Source: Bifidobacterium asteroides DSM 20089 (GTDB taxonomy: Bacteria; Actinomycetota; Actinomycetes; Actinomycetales; Bifidobacteriaceae). Taken from it: a stretch of 64,000 nt of DNA. The notes under the pieces were generated by a model. That model was not told the origin of the DNA. It worked only from the letters and a program-made list of their open reading frames with translations, and ran no database searches. Position numbers and translations under genes: made by a program. The stretch covers positions 62,001 to 126,000 of the forward strand of contig NZ_CP017696.1 of assembly GCF_002715865.1 (NCBI RefSeq), in the 5' to 3' direction. Below are positions 37,723-47,322 of this stretch, piece by piece. How positions within the stretch are numbered: position 1 is the stretch's first letter; every line of letters starts with the position of its first letter.

Positions 37723-38266
37723 ATTTCGGGGCGGCGTATGCCAGTCTTTGCCTGATGGACCTGTTTGGTAATGGATTTCTCATCAGATTGCGGAAACTAG
37801 TCGAAATTGTCGTTAATTCGAGCGAGAAACATACTATCAATCCCTTCTGATGCTTGCTGAGGTGAAGATTGCAGGTGACACAAAACCGTGAAAAATGCCA
37901 ATGCTTCCTTAGACGGATTGTGACCTGTCCCAGTATCGCTATCTTATAGACTTTGTATCTTTGAGAACCATACATATGAGCCTTTAGGCAGGTATTTATT
38001 AGGTGGGGAATATCCGATCAGTTAGTACGAAAATTTAGATAAGAATAATGAAAAGATTAGGTTTTTTCCTTAAAAACTGATACACTATCTTTGGTTGCTG
38101 AGCAACAAAGAACCTGACGGAGTTGTCGAACGACCATGATCGGTCTTCGTTCAGTTCTCACTCTTTCCAGGAAAGGACGGCAAGGGATGATGGTAGGTCT
38201 TCGCGCTGGAGGTGGGTTGAAAGAAATTCGACAACACATGTATTCAGTGAAAGGGGATGAACGGCT
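37723..38266 (+). promoter_or_regulatory. AT-rich promoter and 5' leader of the xylan ABC operon
   Basis: This 544-base gap holds no convincing gene. AGTCGAAATTGTCGTTA (37799-37815) resembles the operator-like site at 43593. A possible -10 TACACT is near 38080. The likely leader has two hairpins: CTTTG-GTTGCT/AGCAAC-AAAG (38089-38110, one bulge) and CGAA-GACC/GGTC-TTCG (38127-38149, one bulge). The region is much more AT-rich than the neighbouring operons. Confidence 0.5.
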
Positions 38267-39199
38267 GTGAGCTATGCCGCTGAGTTCGCTTCATTGGTGA
38301 AGGACAGGGAAAGGGAGAAGCGGAAGCATCCTGACAATAAGGCAGCATGTGCTTTTATGGCCCCATGGGTCATCGGGGCTGTCTTTTTGTCACTTATACC
38401 GATGATCGCTTCCGTTGTCTTGTCGTTCACCAAATACAACATGCTGACCAGTCCAAAATTTGTGGGCCTGCAGAATTTTGCCACCCTGTTCAAGGATATA
38501 AGATTTCAGCATTCGCTACGAGTCACCTTCACCTATGTCATTGTGTCTGTGCCGCTACAGCTTTTGGCTGCGCTGGCACTCGCAGTGATCTTGGATCGCG
38601 GAATGAAGGGGTTGACATTTTATCGCTCCGCCTTTTATTTGCCTTCAATGCTCGGCGGTTCCGTGGCCATAGCAGTCCTATGGAAGATGGTGTTTGGTTC
38701 GGAAGGACTATTTAACAATTTCCTGAATATGTTCGGCCTTCACGTGACTCAGTCCTGGATAGGAAATCCCGCCACTGCAAATTGGACCTTGGTGGCTTTG
38801 CATGTCTGGCAATTCGGTTCCGCCATGGTGATCTTCCTGGCGGGATTACGGCAGATTCCCCGGGAGCTCTACGAGGCCGCGAGTGTCGATGGGGCGGGAA
38901 AGTGGAGGCAGTTCCGGTCAATTACCATGCCGATGCTGTCGCCCATAGTCTTCTTCAACTTGGTCATGAGCATCATCAATAGTTTTCAGACTTTCACCCA
39001 AGCATTCGTGGTCTCCGGAGGCACGGGTGGACCATCCGACTCCACGCTGTTCTACACCCTGTATCTCTACCAACAGGGTTTTGGCCAGCTGAAGATGGGT
39101 TATGCTTCCGCAATGGCTTGGATCCTGGTGCTCATCGTGGCTGTATTTACACTGATCAATTTCGCTCTTTCAAAGTACTGGGTGTATTACGATGACTGA
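38267..39199 (+). CDS. ABC sugar permease, MalF type
   Basis: A 310-residue permease with six membrane segments and docking loop EAASVDGAGKWRQFRSITMP. It begins with GTG at 38267 behind AAAGGGGATG. It overlaps the next permease gene by eight bases. The binding-protein gene is downstream, not upstream as in the other two ABC operons here. Confidence 0.9.
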   Translation: MSYAAEFASLVKDREREKRKHPDNKAACAFMAPWVIGAVFLSLIPMIASVVLSFTKYNMLTSPKFVGLQNFATLFKDIRFQHSLRVTFTYVIVSVPLQLLAALALAVILDRGMKGLTFYRSAFYLPSMLGGSVAIAVLWKMVFGSEGLFNNFLNMFGLHVTQSWIGNPATANWTLVALHVWQFGSAMVIFLAGLRQIPRELYEAASVDGAGKWRQFRSITMPMLSPIVFFNLVMSIINSFQTFTQAFVVSGGTGGPSDSTLFYTLYLYQQGFGQLKMGYASAMAWILVLIVAVFTLINFALSKYWVYYDD

Positions 39200-40091
39200 T
39201 TCGCACAAAAATTTGAAAACAGGCTCTCCGTCCGCTGCTCTTCCCGTTTTTGGTCATCGGAGCGCGGATATGTTCAAGCAGCTTATCAAGCAGATTCTCC
39301 TGTTTGTCTTTGCCCTTGTCATGCTTTATCCAATCTTGTGGATGATAGCTTCAAGTCTGCGCGGGCAAAATGAGATTTTCAAGAATATGGGGCTCTTGGT
39401 AACCCACCCAATCTGGTCGAACTATGTCAAAGGCTGGAATGCGCTAAGCTACCCGTTCAGCAAGTATTTCATCAATTCATTCATCATTGTGATCTTTGCC
39501 ATCATTGGCAACATCATCACCTGTTCGCTGACCGCCTATGCTTTTGCACGATTGGATTTCAGCTTCAGGAATATCATGTTCGGCTTTATGCTGCTCATGC
39601 TGATGGTCCCAATCCATGTCATTGTGATTCCGCAGTACATCATTTGGAATTCCCTGGGCATGATCAACACGATCGTGCCGCTGGTCCTTCCCAAGTTCCT
39701 GGCCATGGATGGGTTCTTCGTCTTTCTGTTTTATCAATTCATACGAGGCATACCCCGGGATTTGGATGAAGCGGCGAAGATCGATGGAGCCGGTCATCTG
39801 CGGATATTCTTCCAAGTGCTTCTGCCATTGATGAAACCGGCCATCGGGACAACTGCCGTATTCACCTTCATGTGGACCTGGAATGATTTCTTCAGTCAGC
39901 TCATCTATCTGACCAAACCACAGTATTATACGGTCCCCATTGCTCTCCGTACTTTCATCGATGCCCAATCACAGTCATCCTATGGCCCCATGTTTGCCAT
40001 GAGCGTCCTGTCGATTGTCCCGCTCTTCCTGGTCTTCTGCTTCGGACAAAGATATCTGGTCGAGGGTATTGCAACAACCGGCGGCAAGTAG
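39192..40091 (+). CDS. ABC sugar permease, MalG type
   Basis: A 299-residue permease with about six membrane segments and docking loop DEAAKIDGAGHLRIFFQVLLP. It starts inside the previous gene at 39192. It pairs with the MalF-type subunit before it for uptake of xylan oligosaccharides, inferred from the surrounding GH67 and GH43 genes. Confidence 0.9.
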   Translation: MTDSHKNLKTGSPSAALPVFGHRSADMFKQLIKQILLFVFALVMLYPILWMIASSLRGQNEIFKNMGLLVTHPIWSNYVKGWNALSYPFSKYFINSFIIVIFAIIGNIITCSLTAYAFARLDFSFRNIMFGFMLLMLMVPIHVIVIPQYIIWNSLGMINTIVPLVLPKFLAMDGFFVFLFYQFIRGIPRDLDEAAKIDGAGHLRIFFQVLLPLMKPAIGTTAVFTFMWTWNDFFSQLIYLTKPQYYTVPIALRTFIDAQSQSSYGPMFAMSVLSIVPLFLVFCFGQRYLVEGIATTGGK

Positions 40092-40148
40092 CGATATCCG
40101 TGTCGAGTGTGGAGGAATGCGGTCTGTCCGGAGGGCAGGGAGGTAGAC

Positions 40149-40838
40149 GTGAGCATGTTGCGGTACAAAGACGCATCACAGTGGCGAGGTGGTAAGCGCT
40201 CAGATGCCCAGCCGTTGACAGGTATAAGACAGCTGGTGCATGTAATGGCAACAAGGCCGTGGCAGCTTATCCAGGCGAGCCTGGTCTTCACCCTCGCCTG
40301 TCTGCCAATAATCACCATACCCTTGGCCTGTTCAGCCCTGTGCCGGGTTTGCGATATGCTCATGCAACGCCGGATCTGCAACCCCTGGCATGATTTTCCA
40401 AGGGCCATGATTCAAGATTGGAAGCGCGTCATGTGCGCAGGATGGACGCTGCTGGCCTTTCAGGTGGCTGCTTTCACGGGGATTGTCTTCTGCGCCCGGG
40501 CTGGAGGCCCTGGCGGCGACATAGCCATGATGGGATTCATCCTTATATTCGTCTTGTTCTGCATGGCTGCCACTTATGTTTTTCCACTCATATGGGCGAC
40601 TGATTTGCATTACCATAATCTGGTCCGCGATTCCCTGTTATTGACCATGGTCAGGCTGCCCCGGAACATGTTGGTTCTCCTCGCTGGGCCTTGCCTGATC
40701 GTGATCACGGCCCTTCTCGTTCCGGATCTGCTCTGCATCCTGCTCCTTCTTGCCTGGGGTCCGTTGGCTCTTGTCCATGTATGGAACGCCTCTGAAGGCA
40801 TCAGGCAGTATGTCATCGTTGGACGACCTTCCGCATGA
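40149..40838 (+). CDS. YesL-family (DUF624) membrane protein
   Basis: A 229-residue protein with about five membrane segments. The pattern QLIQASLVFTLACLPIITIPLACSALCRV is typical of YesL/DUF624 proteins that sit in sugar ABC operons in bacteria. GTG at 40149 follows GGGAGGT with five-base spacing; ATG at 40155 is also possible. It lies between permease and binding protein, so it may assist importer assembly or function; no biochemical function is established. Confidence 0.82.
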   Translation: MSMLRYKDASQWRGGKRSDAQPLTGIRQLVHVMATRPWQLIQASLVFTLACLPIITIPLACSALCRVCDMLMQRRICNPWHDFPRAMIQDWKRVMCAGWTLLAFQVAAFTGIVFCARAGGPGGDIAMMGFILIFVLFCMAATYVFPLIWATDLHYHNLVRDSLLLTMVRLPRNMLVLLAGPCLIVITALLVPDLLCILLLLAWGPLALVHVWNASEGIRQYVIVGRPSA

Positions 40839-40989
40839 AAGGAGGTGGAGTTCAATTGACGATGCCTCAGCCCAGTGGTCATAGCCCAGGATTTGCTGCT
40901 GGAGAAGGCATCGTCCGGAATATGCGCTTCGACCTGGTTTTTATGAAGACGGGTGTGAAACCCTGTCTGCTTTTCAAGGAGGAATGGCA

Positions 40990-42345
40990 ATGAAATACAA
41001 AAGTACGCTGATCGCAGCCGTTGCTGCCGCTTCTGCTGTGGTTATGGCTCTGTCGGGCTGTGGTAGTTCAGTCAGCGCCAGTGGTGGCGGCGATGACCCG
41101 ACTTTGGCCCCCAAAGGGGAGAAGGTCTCTATCACGCTGAACTGGTGGGGCTCCGACGCTCGCGTTAAGCTGACCGAATCCGCAGTGAAGCGATTCGAAC
41201 AGGCCAATCCCAACATTCACGTAGATATGCAATACTCCGATTGGGGTGGATATTGGGACAAGCTGGCAACCTCGGTGGCTGGGGATAACGCTCCTGACGT
41301 GATGCAAATGGATGAAAGTTATTTTTCCTCCTATGCCTCGCAAGGATCGCTCTATGACCTTTCCAAGGTTTCGAAATACCTGGATCTGGGAAACATGGCT
41401 GCGGAAAACAAGAAAGCCGGACAAATCGATGGAAAGCAGTATGCAGCCGAAACAAGCGTCACTTTGATTGGCGTAATCGTCAATATGGACATACTGGAGA
41501 AATTGGGCATCACCCTTCCTGACACCTCGAAGTGGACCTGGAAGGAGTATGAAGATGTCTGTCAGCAGGTGGTCGATAAGTCCAATGGTCAGTATGTGGG
41601 CACCCAGCCTACCTTCGGCGGCTATGACTTCCAGCTTTGGCAGCGTCAACATGGCAAGAGAACAATGTTCACTGGCAACAAGGTCACCATCGATAAGAAA
41701 CTGATGTCAGACTACATGCAGAAAGCCTATGACTGGACCCATGGCAAGAACCCCATTGCCGGCAGTCCCGACAGGTGGAGTGAGCAGTTCTCTGCAGTAA
41801 ACGGAACCCTCCAGGATTCGGATATGGCCAAGGGCAAGCAGGCTCTCTCGTTCGGATCAGGCGGCCTCTCATCCCAGCTGGCTCAGTATGCAAAGGCACT
41901 GGGAACTGAAAACTTCAAGATAGTTCCCATGCCTGCTGACAAGTCGGCGAGTAAGAAGTACTATTACATGAAGCCGGGGATGTACTGGTCGATGTCGGCG
42001 AAGACCAAGCACCCCGCAGAATCTGCCAAGCTGATCGACTTTCTGATCAACGATGATGAAACCGGCAAGGAGTTTGGCACGGACCGTGGCATCCCTTCCA
42101 ACAAGAAAATTCGCAAGGAACTGGACAGCGTTGCAAATCCGCTTGATAAGCAGCTGTTCGCGTTTGTGGATCAGATGAGCAAGATCTCTGGTCCCAATCC
42201 AGACCCGACCCCTAACGGAGCCAGTGGGTTTACCAACGCCTTCCTACGCAAGCTTCAGGATGTCGTCTTTGATAAGTCCAAGCCTGATAAGGCTGCAGAT
42301 GAATTGATCAGCGAAATTCAGAATTCGGTGGATACTGCGTCCTGA
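40990..42345 (+). CDS. ABC xylo-oligosaccharide-binding lipoprotein (inferred ligand)
   Basis: A 451-residue solute-binding lipoprotein. The signal peptide MKYKSTLIAAVAAAS ends at LSGC with lipidated Cys near residue 24, and the mature part begins VSITLNWWGSDARVKLTESA. The ATG at 40990 is chosen because AAGGAGG lies seven bases before it; ATG at 40984 is too close. It completes the ABC importer of the xylan cluster; a divergent LacI gene follows. Confidence 0.9.
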   Translation: MKYKSTLIAAVAAASAVVMALSGCGSSVSASGGGDDPTLAPKGEKVSITLNWWGSDARVKLTESAVKRFEQANPNIHVDMQYSDWGGYWDKLATSVAGDNAPDVMQMDESYFSSYASQGSLYDLSKVSKYLDLGNMAAENKKAGQIDGKQYAAETSVTLIGVIVNMDILEKLGITLPDTSKWTWKEYEDVCQQVVDKSNGQYVGTQPTFGGYDFQLWQRQHGKRTMFTGNKVTIDKKLMSDYMQKAYDWTHGKNPIAGSPDRWSEQFSAVNGTLQDSDMAKGKQALSFGSGGLSSQLAQYAKALGTENFKIVPMPADKSASKKYYYMKPGMYWSMSAKTKHPAESAKLIDFLINDDETGKEFGTDRGIPSNKKIRKELDSVANPLDKQLFAFVDQMSKISGPNPDPTPNGASGFTNAFLRKLQDVVFDKSKPDKAADELISEIQNSVDTAS

Positions 42346-42402
42346 TAAAAACCGCTGGATTTCAAGGGTGGGAGCAGCAGAGCGGTATGCCGCGATGTTG
42401 CT

Positions 42403-43416
42403 TCACCCCTTGTTTTCACGTGCTGGCGCCGTGCTGTTCCTGACAATAAGTTTGGTGGGAAACACGTTTTCGTTCTCCACCTTTTGCCCATCCTTCATTT
42501 GCAGAATGAGTTTAACGGCATGACGGGCCATCTCGGAAATCGGCTGTTCAACCGTGGTCAAGGCTGGACCCAGGTATTCCGAGGTTCGGATGTTGTCGAA
42601 TCCGACTACGGACAAATCGCCTGGAATGCTGATGTCCAACTGTCGGGCCGCTTCATAGATGCCCATGGCCTGAAGGTCATCACCAGCAAAGATGGCTGTT
42701 GGCCTATTGTCCATGGAGAGCAGGGACAGGGCCTGTGCGCGACCGTCGCTTTCGGTGAATTGACCTGAACGCTTCAAGGCGGGATCCACAGGAATGCCTG
42801 CCTTGGCCATGGCTGAGCAGTATCCGTCATAACGTGCCATGGAACAGGTCATGTCTTTCGGACCAGTGATGATTCCGATCCGGGTGTGCCCCAGGGAGAT
42901 TAGATGTCTGGTTCCCAAAAGTCCACCAGTCCAATTGTCCGCCCTGAGCGTGATGGAGTCCTGTGCGACTTCGCCTCGTGCATCCACTGTGACGAAAGGA
43001 ATATTGCGGGATGTGAGCAGGCGTCTTTCCTTCTTGTTGCCTTCCAGAAGCACAAAGATAACCCCAATTGGACGCCGTCCCAGAGTCCCGTAGACCCAGG
43101 AATGATTGTCGCTCTCGTCACCGGTCTTGGCCATCGTCAGAGTGACGCTCAGGTCGTTTTCCTGAGCCATTTCGCTCACCCCTTGGAGGATCTCCAAGGA
43201 CCATACGGTATCGATTCGTTCGAGAATGACTTCAATCGAATTGCTGTTGGCGGTCTTGGTCAGCGATTTCTTGTATCCTGCCGAGTCTAGCAGCTTCTCG
43301 ATATGGTCGCGTGTGGTCTTGGCTACATCGGATCGTCCATTGACGACCTTGGAGACAGTGGCAGTGGAGACTCCGGCCTCTTTTGCAATGTCAGCGAGTT
43401 TCACAACTTTCCTCAT
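42403..43416 (-). CDS. LacI-family regulator of the xylan cluster
   Basis: A 337-residue repressor with helix-turn-helix VKLADIAKEAGVSTATVSKVVNG and the periplasmic-binding-type sensor (THSLGHTRIGIITG-like, AIFAGDDLQAMGIYEA, VVGFDNIRTSEYLGP). It sits between the importer and the GH67 operon and is divergent from GH67. The site TAACGAAATTTACGTTA at 43593 just before GH67 is a good operator candidate. The inducer is probably a xylo-oligosaccharide or aldouronate. Confidence 0.92.
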   Translation of the reverse strand: MRKVVKLADIAKEAGVSTATVSKVVNGRSDVAKTTRDHIEKLLDSAGYKKSLTKTANSNSIEVILERIDTVWSLEILQGVSEMAQENDLSVTLTMAKTGDESDNHSWVYGTLGRRPIGVIFVLLEGNKKERRLLTSRNIPFVTVDARGEVAQDSITLRADNWTGGLLGTRHLISLGHTRIGIITGPKDMTCSMARYDGYCSAMAKAGIPVDPALKRSGQFTESDGRAQALSLLSMDNRPTAIFAGDDLQAMGIYEAARQLDISIPGDLSVVGFDNIRTSEYLGPALTTVEQPISEMARHAVKLILQMKDGQKVENENVFPTKLIVRNSTAPARENKG

Positions 43417-43469
43417 GATTCGGGAGCCTTTCCGAGTAAGTGTGCGATTGAATTCATCGAAACTTTCTA

Positions 43470-43479
43470 AGTAATTACT
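43470..43479. promoter_or_regulatory. Short palindrome in the LacI gene upstream region
   Basis: AGTAATTACT is a perfect 10-bp palindrome about 55 bases upstream of the regulator start and might take part in autoregulation. It is short and AT-rich, so it could be chance. Confidence 0.3.
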
Positions 43480-43592
43480 AGATTACTGCTCACCTGTGTC
43501 TAATAGAAAGGTAGTGGACTCTTTTGTGTCGTCTAGGAAACTGTCTGGGAATCATTGTACAAGGTACGTATATAATAAAATTACGAAGTTAG

Positions 43593-43609
43593 TAACGAAA
43601 TTTACGTTA
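43593..43609. promoter_or_regulatory. LacI-type operator-like site before GH67
   Basis: TAACGAAATTTACGTTA has perfect TAACG/CGTTA ends and an AT core. It lies downstream of TATAAT (43571-43576) and about 37 bases before the GH67 start. A second copy with 12 of 17 matching bases lies in front of the xylan importer (37799-37815). Confidence 0.55.
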
Positions 43610-43646
43610 TCAACTATGCCAAGTCTGCAGCGAAGAAGGAATGAGC

Positions 43647-45674
43647 ATGTTTGAGCCCATGTGGCTATCGCCAAAAGTCATAAGACCCATAGTCGGCACC
43701 CGCAGGTTCTATATTGAGGGTCTTGATTTTCAAGATCCTGTCGCGACGCGCATATATAGAGAACTGCTTGATTTCTTCGGGGCTAGCCAAGCGGCTGACC
43801 GGGAGTGCGCGGATTTGGTCTTCATAATGAATTCCGCTGCCTTACCCGCGGAACAGGACGGGGCCTATCGCATCCACACAGAGGGGGATTGTGTCTGCAT
43901 CGAAGGCAATACGGCCACGGCCCTCCTCTATGGCCTCTACGGATGGGTGCGCAGAAAGGCATGCGGGCAGCAGATCGATGACTTTGAGTCAGTGCCGAAT
44001 CAAGCATTGAGAATGATCGACCACTGGGATCAGACGGATGGTTCGGTTGAGCGCGGGTACGCAGGCGAATCCATCTTTTTCGGCGTTCTGGGTTCTAATA
44101 GCCATGCTGATTTCCGTAATTTTCCTGATCGGCACCAGGACGATCCCTTCCGAGGTGATCTGGCAAGGGTGACCGCCTATGCCCGTCTTCTGGCATCAAT
44201 CGGTATCAATGCCATAGCTTTGAACAATGTGAATGTGCGAGGCCAGGCCAAGAAACTGATTGTCGAACCATACCTCGACCGGGTTGCAGTGCTCGCGGGC
44301 ATCTTCGGGCAATTCGGCATTCGGGTCTTCCTGTCGGTGAACTTCGCTTCGCCCATCGATGTCGGAGGTCTGTCCACGGCGGACCCCCTTGATGATGAGG
44401 TGTCGGCTTGGTGGGAAAAGACAGTCGATGATATATATGAGCGCATTCCCGCCTTTGGCGGTTTCCTGGTCAAAGCGGATGCTGAAGGAGAGCCGGGCCC
44501 CATGCGGTACGGGCGCACCCACGTCGATGGGGCCAATATGCTGGCTCGACCCCTGTCCAGGCACGGTGGCCTTGTCATATGGAGGGCCTTTGTCTACGAC
44601 TGCAATCAGGACTGGAGGGATAGGAGCCTGGATAGGGCCAAATCCGCATACGAGAACTTCATTGGTCTTGATGGGCTGTTTGCCGAAAATGTCGTTCTCC
44701 AGGTCAAATTCGGCCCCATCGATTTCCAGGTCAGCGAGCCTGTCAACCCCTTGATAGGTCGCATGACCCGTACGAATCTTATGATTGAGTTCCAAATCAC
44801 CGCTGAATACCTAGGTCAGCAGATTGACGTCAACTATGTTCTGCCGCAGTGGCTGGCAATGACCAATTGGGATACCTGTGCCCCACAGACTGATGCACGT
44901 GTCAAGGCCGTGGTGCCGAAGCTGTGCCTGGTTTCCGCTCATACGGGTTTCGCAGGAGTCAGCAATGTGGGCATGGATGACAACTGGACAGGAAACACCC
45001 TGGCTCAGGCCAACCTTTACGGGTTCGGTCGTATGTGCTGGGATTCCGATGCCACGGCTGGCTCCATTCTGGATGAATGGATGACGCTCACCTTTCCTGA
45101 TTTGCGCGGCCCGGCAAGGGAGGCTGTCAGTGAGATCATGCTCACTTCGAACAAAACCTTCAAGAACTACACCGCTCCTCTGGGTGTAGGGTTCATGGTC
45201 AAGCCCGGTTTGCACTATGGCGTGGATGTGAACGGATATGAATACGACCGGTGGGGCACGTATCATTTTGCTGACCGAGACGGAATCGGCGTGGACCGAA
45301 CGAAATCAACCGGGACAGGCTTTACGGCCCAGTATCATAAGGCTCTTGAGGAGCGGTTCGAACATGCGGAGACAACCCCGGACGATCTGCTGCTCTTCTT
45401 TCACCATCTGCCTTATGACCATGTGCTTCATGATGGGCAGACGCTCATCCAGCACATCTACAGCTCCCATTTCGAAGGCGTAAAGGAAGTTGAGCGATAT
45501 ATAACGCTTTGGAAGAAAGTCCAGGGCTCGATTCCCCAGGCTGACTGGGAGAACGTGGCCGACAGACTCCAGGCGCAGAAAGCCGACGCGGTCGAATGGC
45601 GCGATCAGATAAACACATACTTCCATCGCATGAGCGGAGTGCCCGACAGGCTCGGCCGCAAGATTTACGCATAA
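43647..45674 (+). CDS. aguA: GH67 alpha-glucuronidase
   Basis: A 675-residue enzyme without signal peptide that removes 4-O-methyl-glucuronic acid from short xylo-oligosaccharides. The catalytic acid Glu is in VKADAEGEPGP near residue 282. The second pair is Asp in GPIDFQ and Glu in ITAEYLG, exactly 28 residues apart, as known for GH67. The start at 43647 is chosen because AGAAGGA lies six bases before it, whereas ATG at 43641 directly abuts it. The length is close to the usual 670-690. It is the first gene of an operon with a beta-xylosidase and an aquaporin. Confidence 0.94.
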   Translation: MFEPMWLSPKVIRPIVGTRRFYIEGLDFQDPVATRIYRELLDFFGASQAADRECADLVFIMNSAALPAEQDGAYRIHTEGDCVCIEGNTATALLYGLYGWVRRKACGQQIDDFESVPNQALRMIDHWDQTDGSVERGYAGESIFFGVLGSNSHADFRNFPDRHQDDPFRGDLARVTAYARLLASIGINAIALNNVNVRGQAKKLIVEPYLDRVAVLAGIFGQFGIRVFLSVNFASPIDVGGLSTADPLDDEVSAWWEKTVDDIYERIPAFGGFLVKADAEGEPGPMRYGRTHVDGANMLARPLSRHGGLVIWRAFVYDCNQDWRDRSLDRAKSAYENFIGLDGLFAENVVLQVKFGPIDFQVSEPVNPLIGRMTRTNLMIEFQITAEYLGQQIDVNYVLPQWLAMTNWDTCAPQTDARVKAVVPKLCLVSAHTGFAGVSNVGMDDNWTGNTLAQANLYGFGRMCWDSDATAGSILDEWMTLTFPDLRGPAREAVSEIMLTSNKTFKNYTAPLGVGFMVKPGLHYGVDVNGYEYDRWGTYHFADRDGIGVDRTKSTGTGFTAQYHKALEERFEHAETTPDDLLLFFHHLPYDHVLHDGQTLIQHIYSSHFEGVKEVERYITLWKKVQGSIPQADWENVADRLQAQKADAVEWRDQINTYFHRMSGVPDRLGRKIYA

Positions 45675-45687
45675 GGGGGAAATACAG

Positions 45688-47322
45688 ATGATCATTGACA
45701 ATCCGGTGTTAAAGGGCTTCCATCCTGATCCATCCATGATTCGTGTTGGGGACACCTATTATATAGCCACTTCCACATTCGAGTGGTTTCCCGGCGTACG
45801 CGTCCATTCTTCACGTGACATGGTCCATTGGCAATATGTGACCAGCATCCTGAATTCCGAGAGAATGGTCAATCTGCGTGGCGACCCCTCCTCGGGCGGC
45901 GTCTGGGCTCCTGACCTCTCCTATTCCGATGGACGGTTTTGGCTGGTCTTCTCGGATATCAAGACCGTCACGGGCACCTTCAAGGATGGCACCAACTATC
46001 TGACCAGCGCCGAGCGCATAGAAGGACCCTGGACCGATCCAGTGCCCATCAACTACGTGGGATTCGATGCGTCCCTCTTCCACGACGATGACGGCAGAAA
46101 GTATCTGATTCAGCAGACCTGGGATCATCGTGAGTATCATCATCACTTCGACGGAATAACACTGACTGAATTCGACACATCCACCATGCGGCTGTTGCCT
46201 GAGACATCCAGAACCATATGGAGGGGAACGGATGTCAGGTTGTCTGAAGGCCCTCATCTTTACAAGATCAATGGGTGGTACTACCTGTTCGCGGCCGAGG
46301 GGGGCACGACTTTCTCTCATCAGGAGACCGTCTCTCGTTCGCGGACGCTTCAGGCTGACTCTTTCGAAACCATGCCGGGCGATGAACCCTTCCTGAGCAA
46401 TTTCGATACCCCCCGGTCCTACCTGCAGAAGCAGGGGCATGGATCGCTGGTGGACACCCCCACGGGAGAGTGGTATTACGCATCGTTGTGCGCTCGTCCC
46501 TGGCACCGACCCCAGGAATCGGTAGTGGATCCTCGAGGGTGGTGCACCTTAGGTCGCGAGACATCCATCCAGAAGGTGGAGTGGGACGAGGACGGATGGC
46601 CTCACATCAAGGGAGGCCACGGAGGGAGTCGGTATGTGGAGGCTCCCAAAGATGCCCCAGTGTCTTCGCAAGAGCACGGGGAGGGCCATCAGCATGATGA
46701 TTTCGAATCGGATACGCTTGGTCCGGATTGGTGTACATTACGGGTGCCCTTCAATGAAAAAATGGGCTCAGTGGGTGCAGGCTCCCTCCGCTTGAGGGGC
46801 CAGGGGTCGCTGCATAATCTTTTTGACTTGTCTCTGGTGGCCAGACGCTGGCAGGCCTTCGATTTCGACGCTCAGGTGCGGATGGATTTTGAACCGAGAT
46901 CCTATCAGGCTATGGCGGGGTTGACCAACTATTACAGCGACGCAAATTTCAGTTGGATATTTGTCACCTGGGATGAAAGGCGTAGCACGCGGGTGATTGA
47001 GGTCGCCCAATCTGATGGAAATCGTTACGTCTCATACCTCAAGGATGAAGCAATTCCTGTGCCTACGAGCGCTCATGTCTGGTTCAAAACCAAAGTCCGC
47101 ACCTCGTCCTACTCCTATCAATACTCATTCGATGGTCGTCACTGGGCCACGGTTCCGGTTATCCTGGATGCGGCAGTCCTTTCGGACGACCATGTGTATA
47201 AGCAGATTGACGGTTACTTCACCGGTGGTTTTGTCGGCTTGGCAGCGGTTGATTATTCGGGTTATGGGAGCCTGGCCACTTTCAGCTCCTTTGATTACAG
47301 GGAGCTAAAGGAGAGAGCATGA
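45688..47322 (+). CDS. xynB: GH43 beta-xylosidase
   Basis: A 544-residue enzyme of the GH43 beta-xylosidase group (XynB3-like). The three acids are where expected: Asp14 in GFHPDPS, Asp127 in GFDASLFHDDDG and Glu187 in LSEGPHLY. A C-terminal beta-sandwich follows the propeller, giving the usual length of about 540. There is no signal peptide, so it cleaves imported xylo-oligosaccharides in the cytoplasm. AAGGGGGAAA precedes the ATG. The stop overlaps the aquaporin start by ATGA. Confidence 0.93.
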   Translation: MIIDNPVLKGFHPDPSMIRVGDTYYIATSTFEWFPGVRVHSSRDMVHWQYVTSILNSERMVNLRGDPSSGGVWAPDLSYSDGRFWLVFSDIKTVTGTFKDGTNYLTSAERIEGPWTDPVPINYVGFDASLFHDDDGRKYLIQQTWDHREYHHHFDGITLTEFDTSTMRLLPETSRTIWRGTDVRLSEGPHLYKINGWYYLFAAEGGTTFSHQETVSRSRTLQADSFETMPGDEPFLSNFDTPRSYLQKQGHGSLVDTPTGEWYYASLCARPWHRPQESVVDPRGWCTLGRETSIQKVEWDEDGWPHIKGGHGGSRYVEAPKDAPVSSQEHGEGHQHDDFESDTLGPDWCTLRVPFNEKMGSVGAGSLRLRGQGSLHNLFDLSLVARRWQAFDFDAQVRMDFEPRSYQAMAGLTNYYSDANFSWIFVTWDERRSTRVIEVAQSDGNRYVSYLKDEAIPVPTSAHVWFKTKVRTSSYSYQYSFDGRHWATVPVILDAAVLSDDHVYKQIDGYFTGGFVGLAAVDYSGYGSLATFSSFDYRELKERA

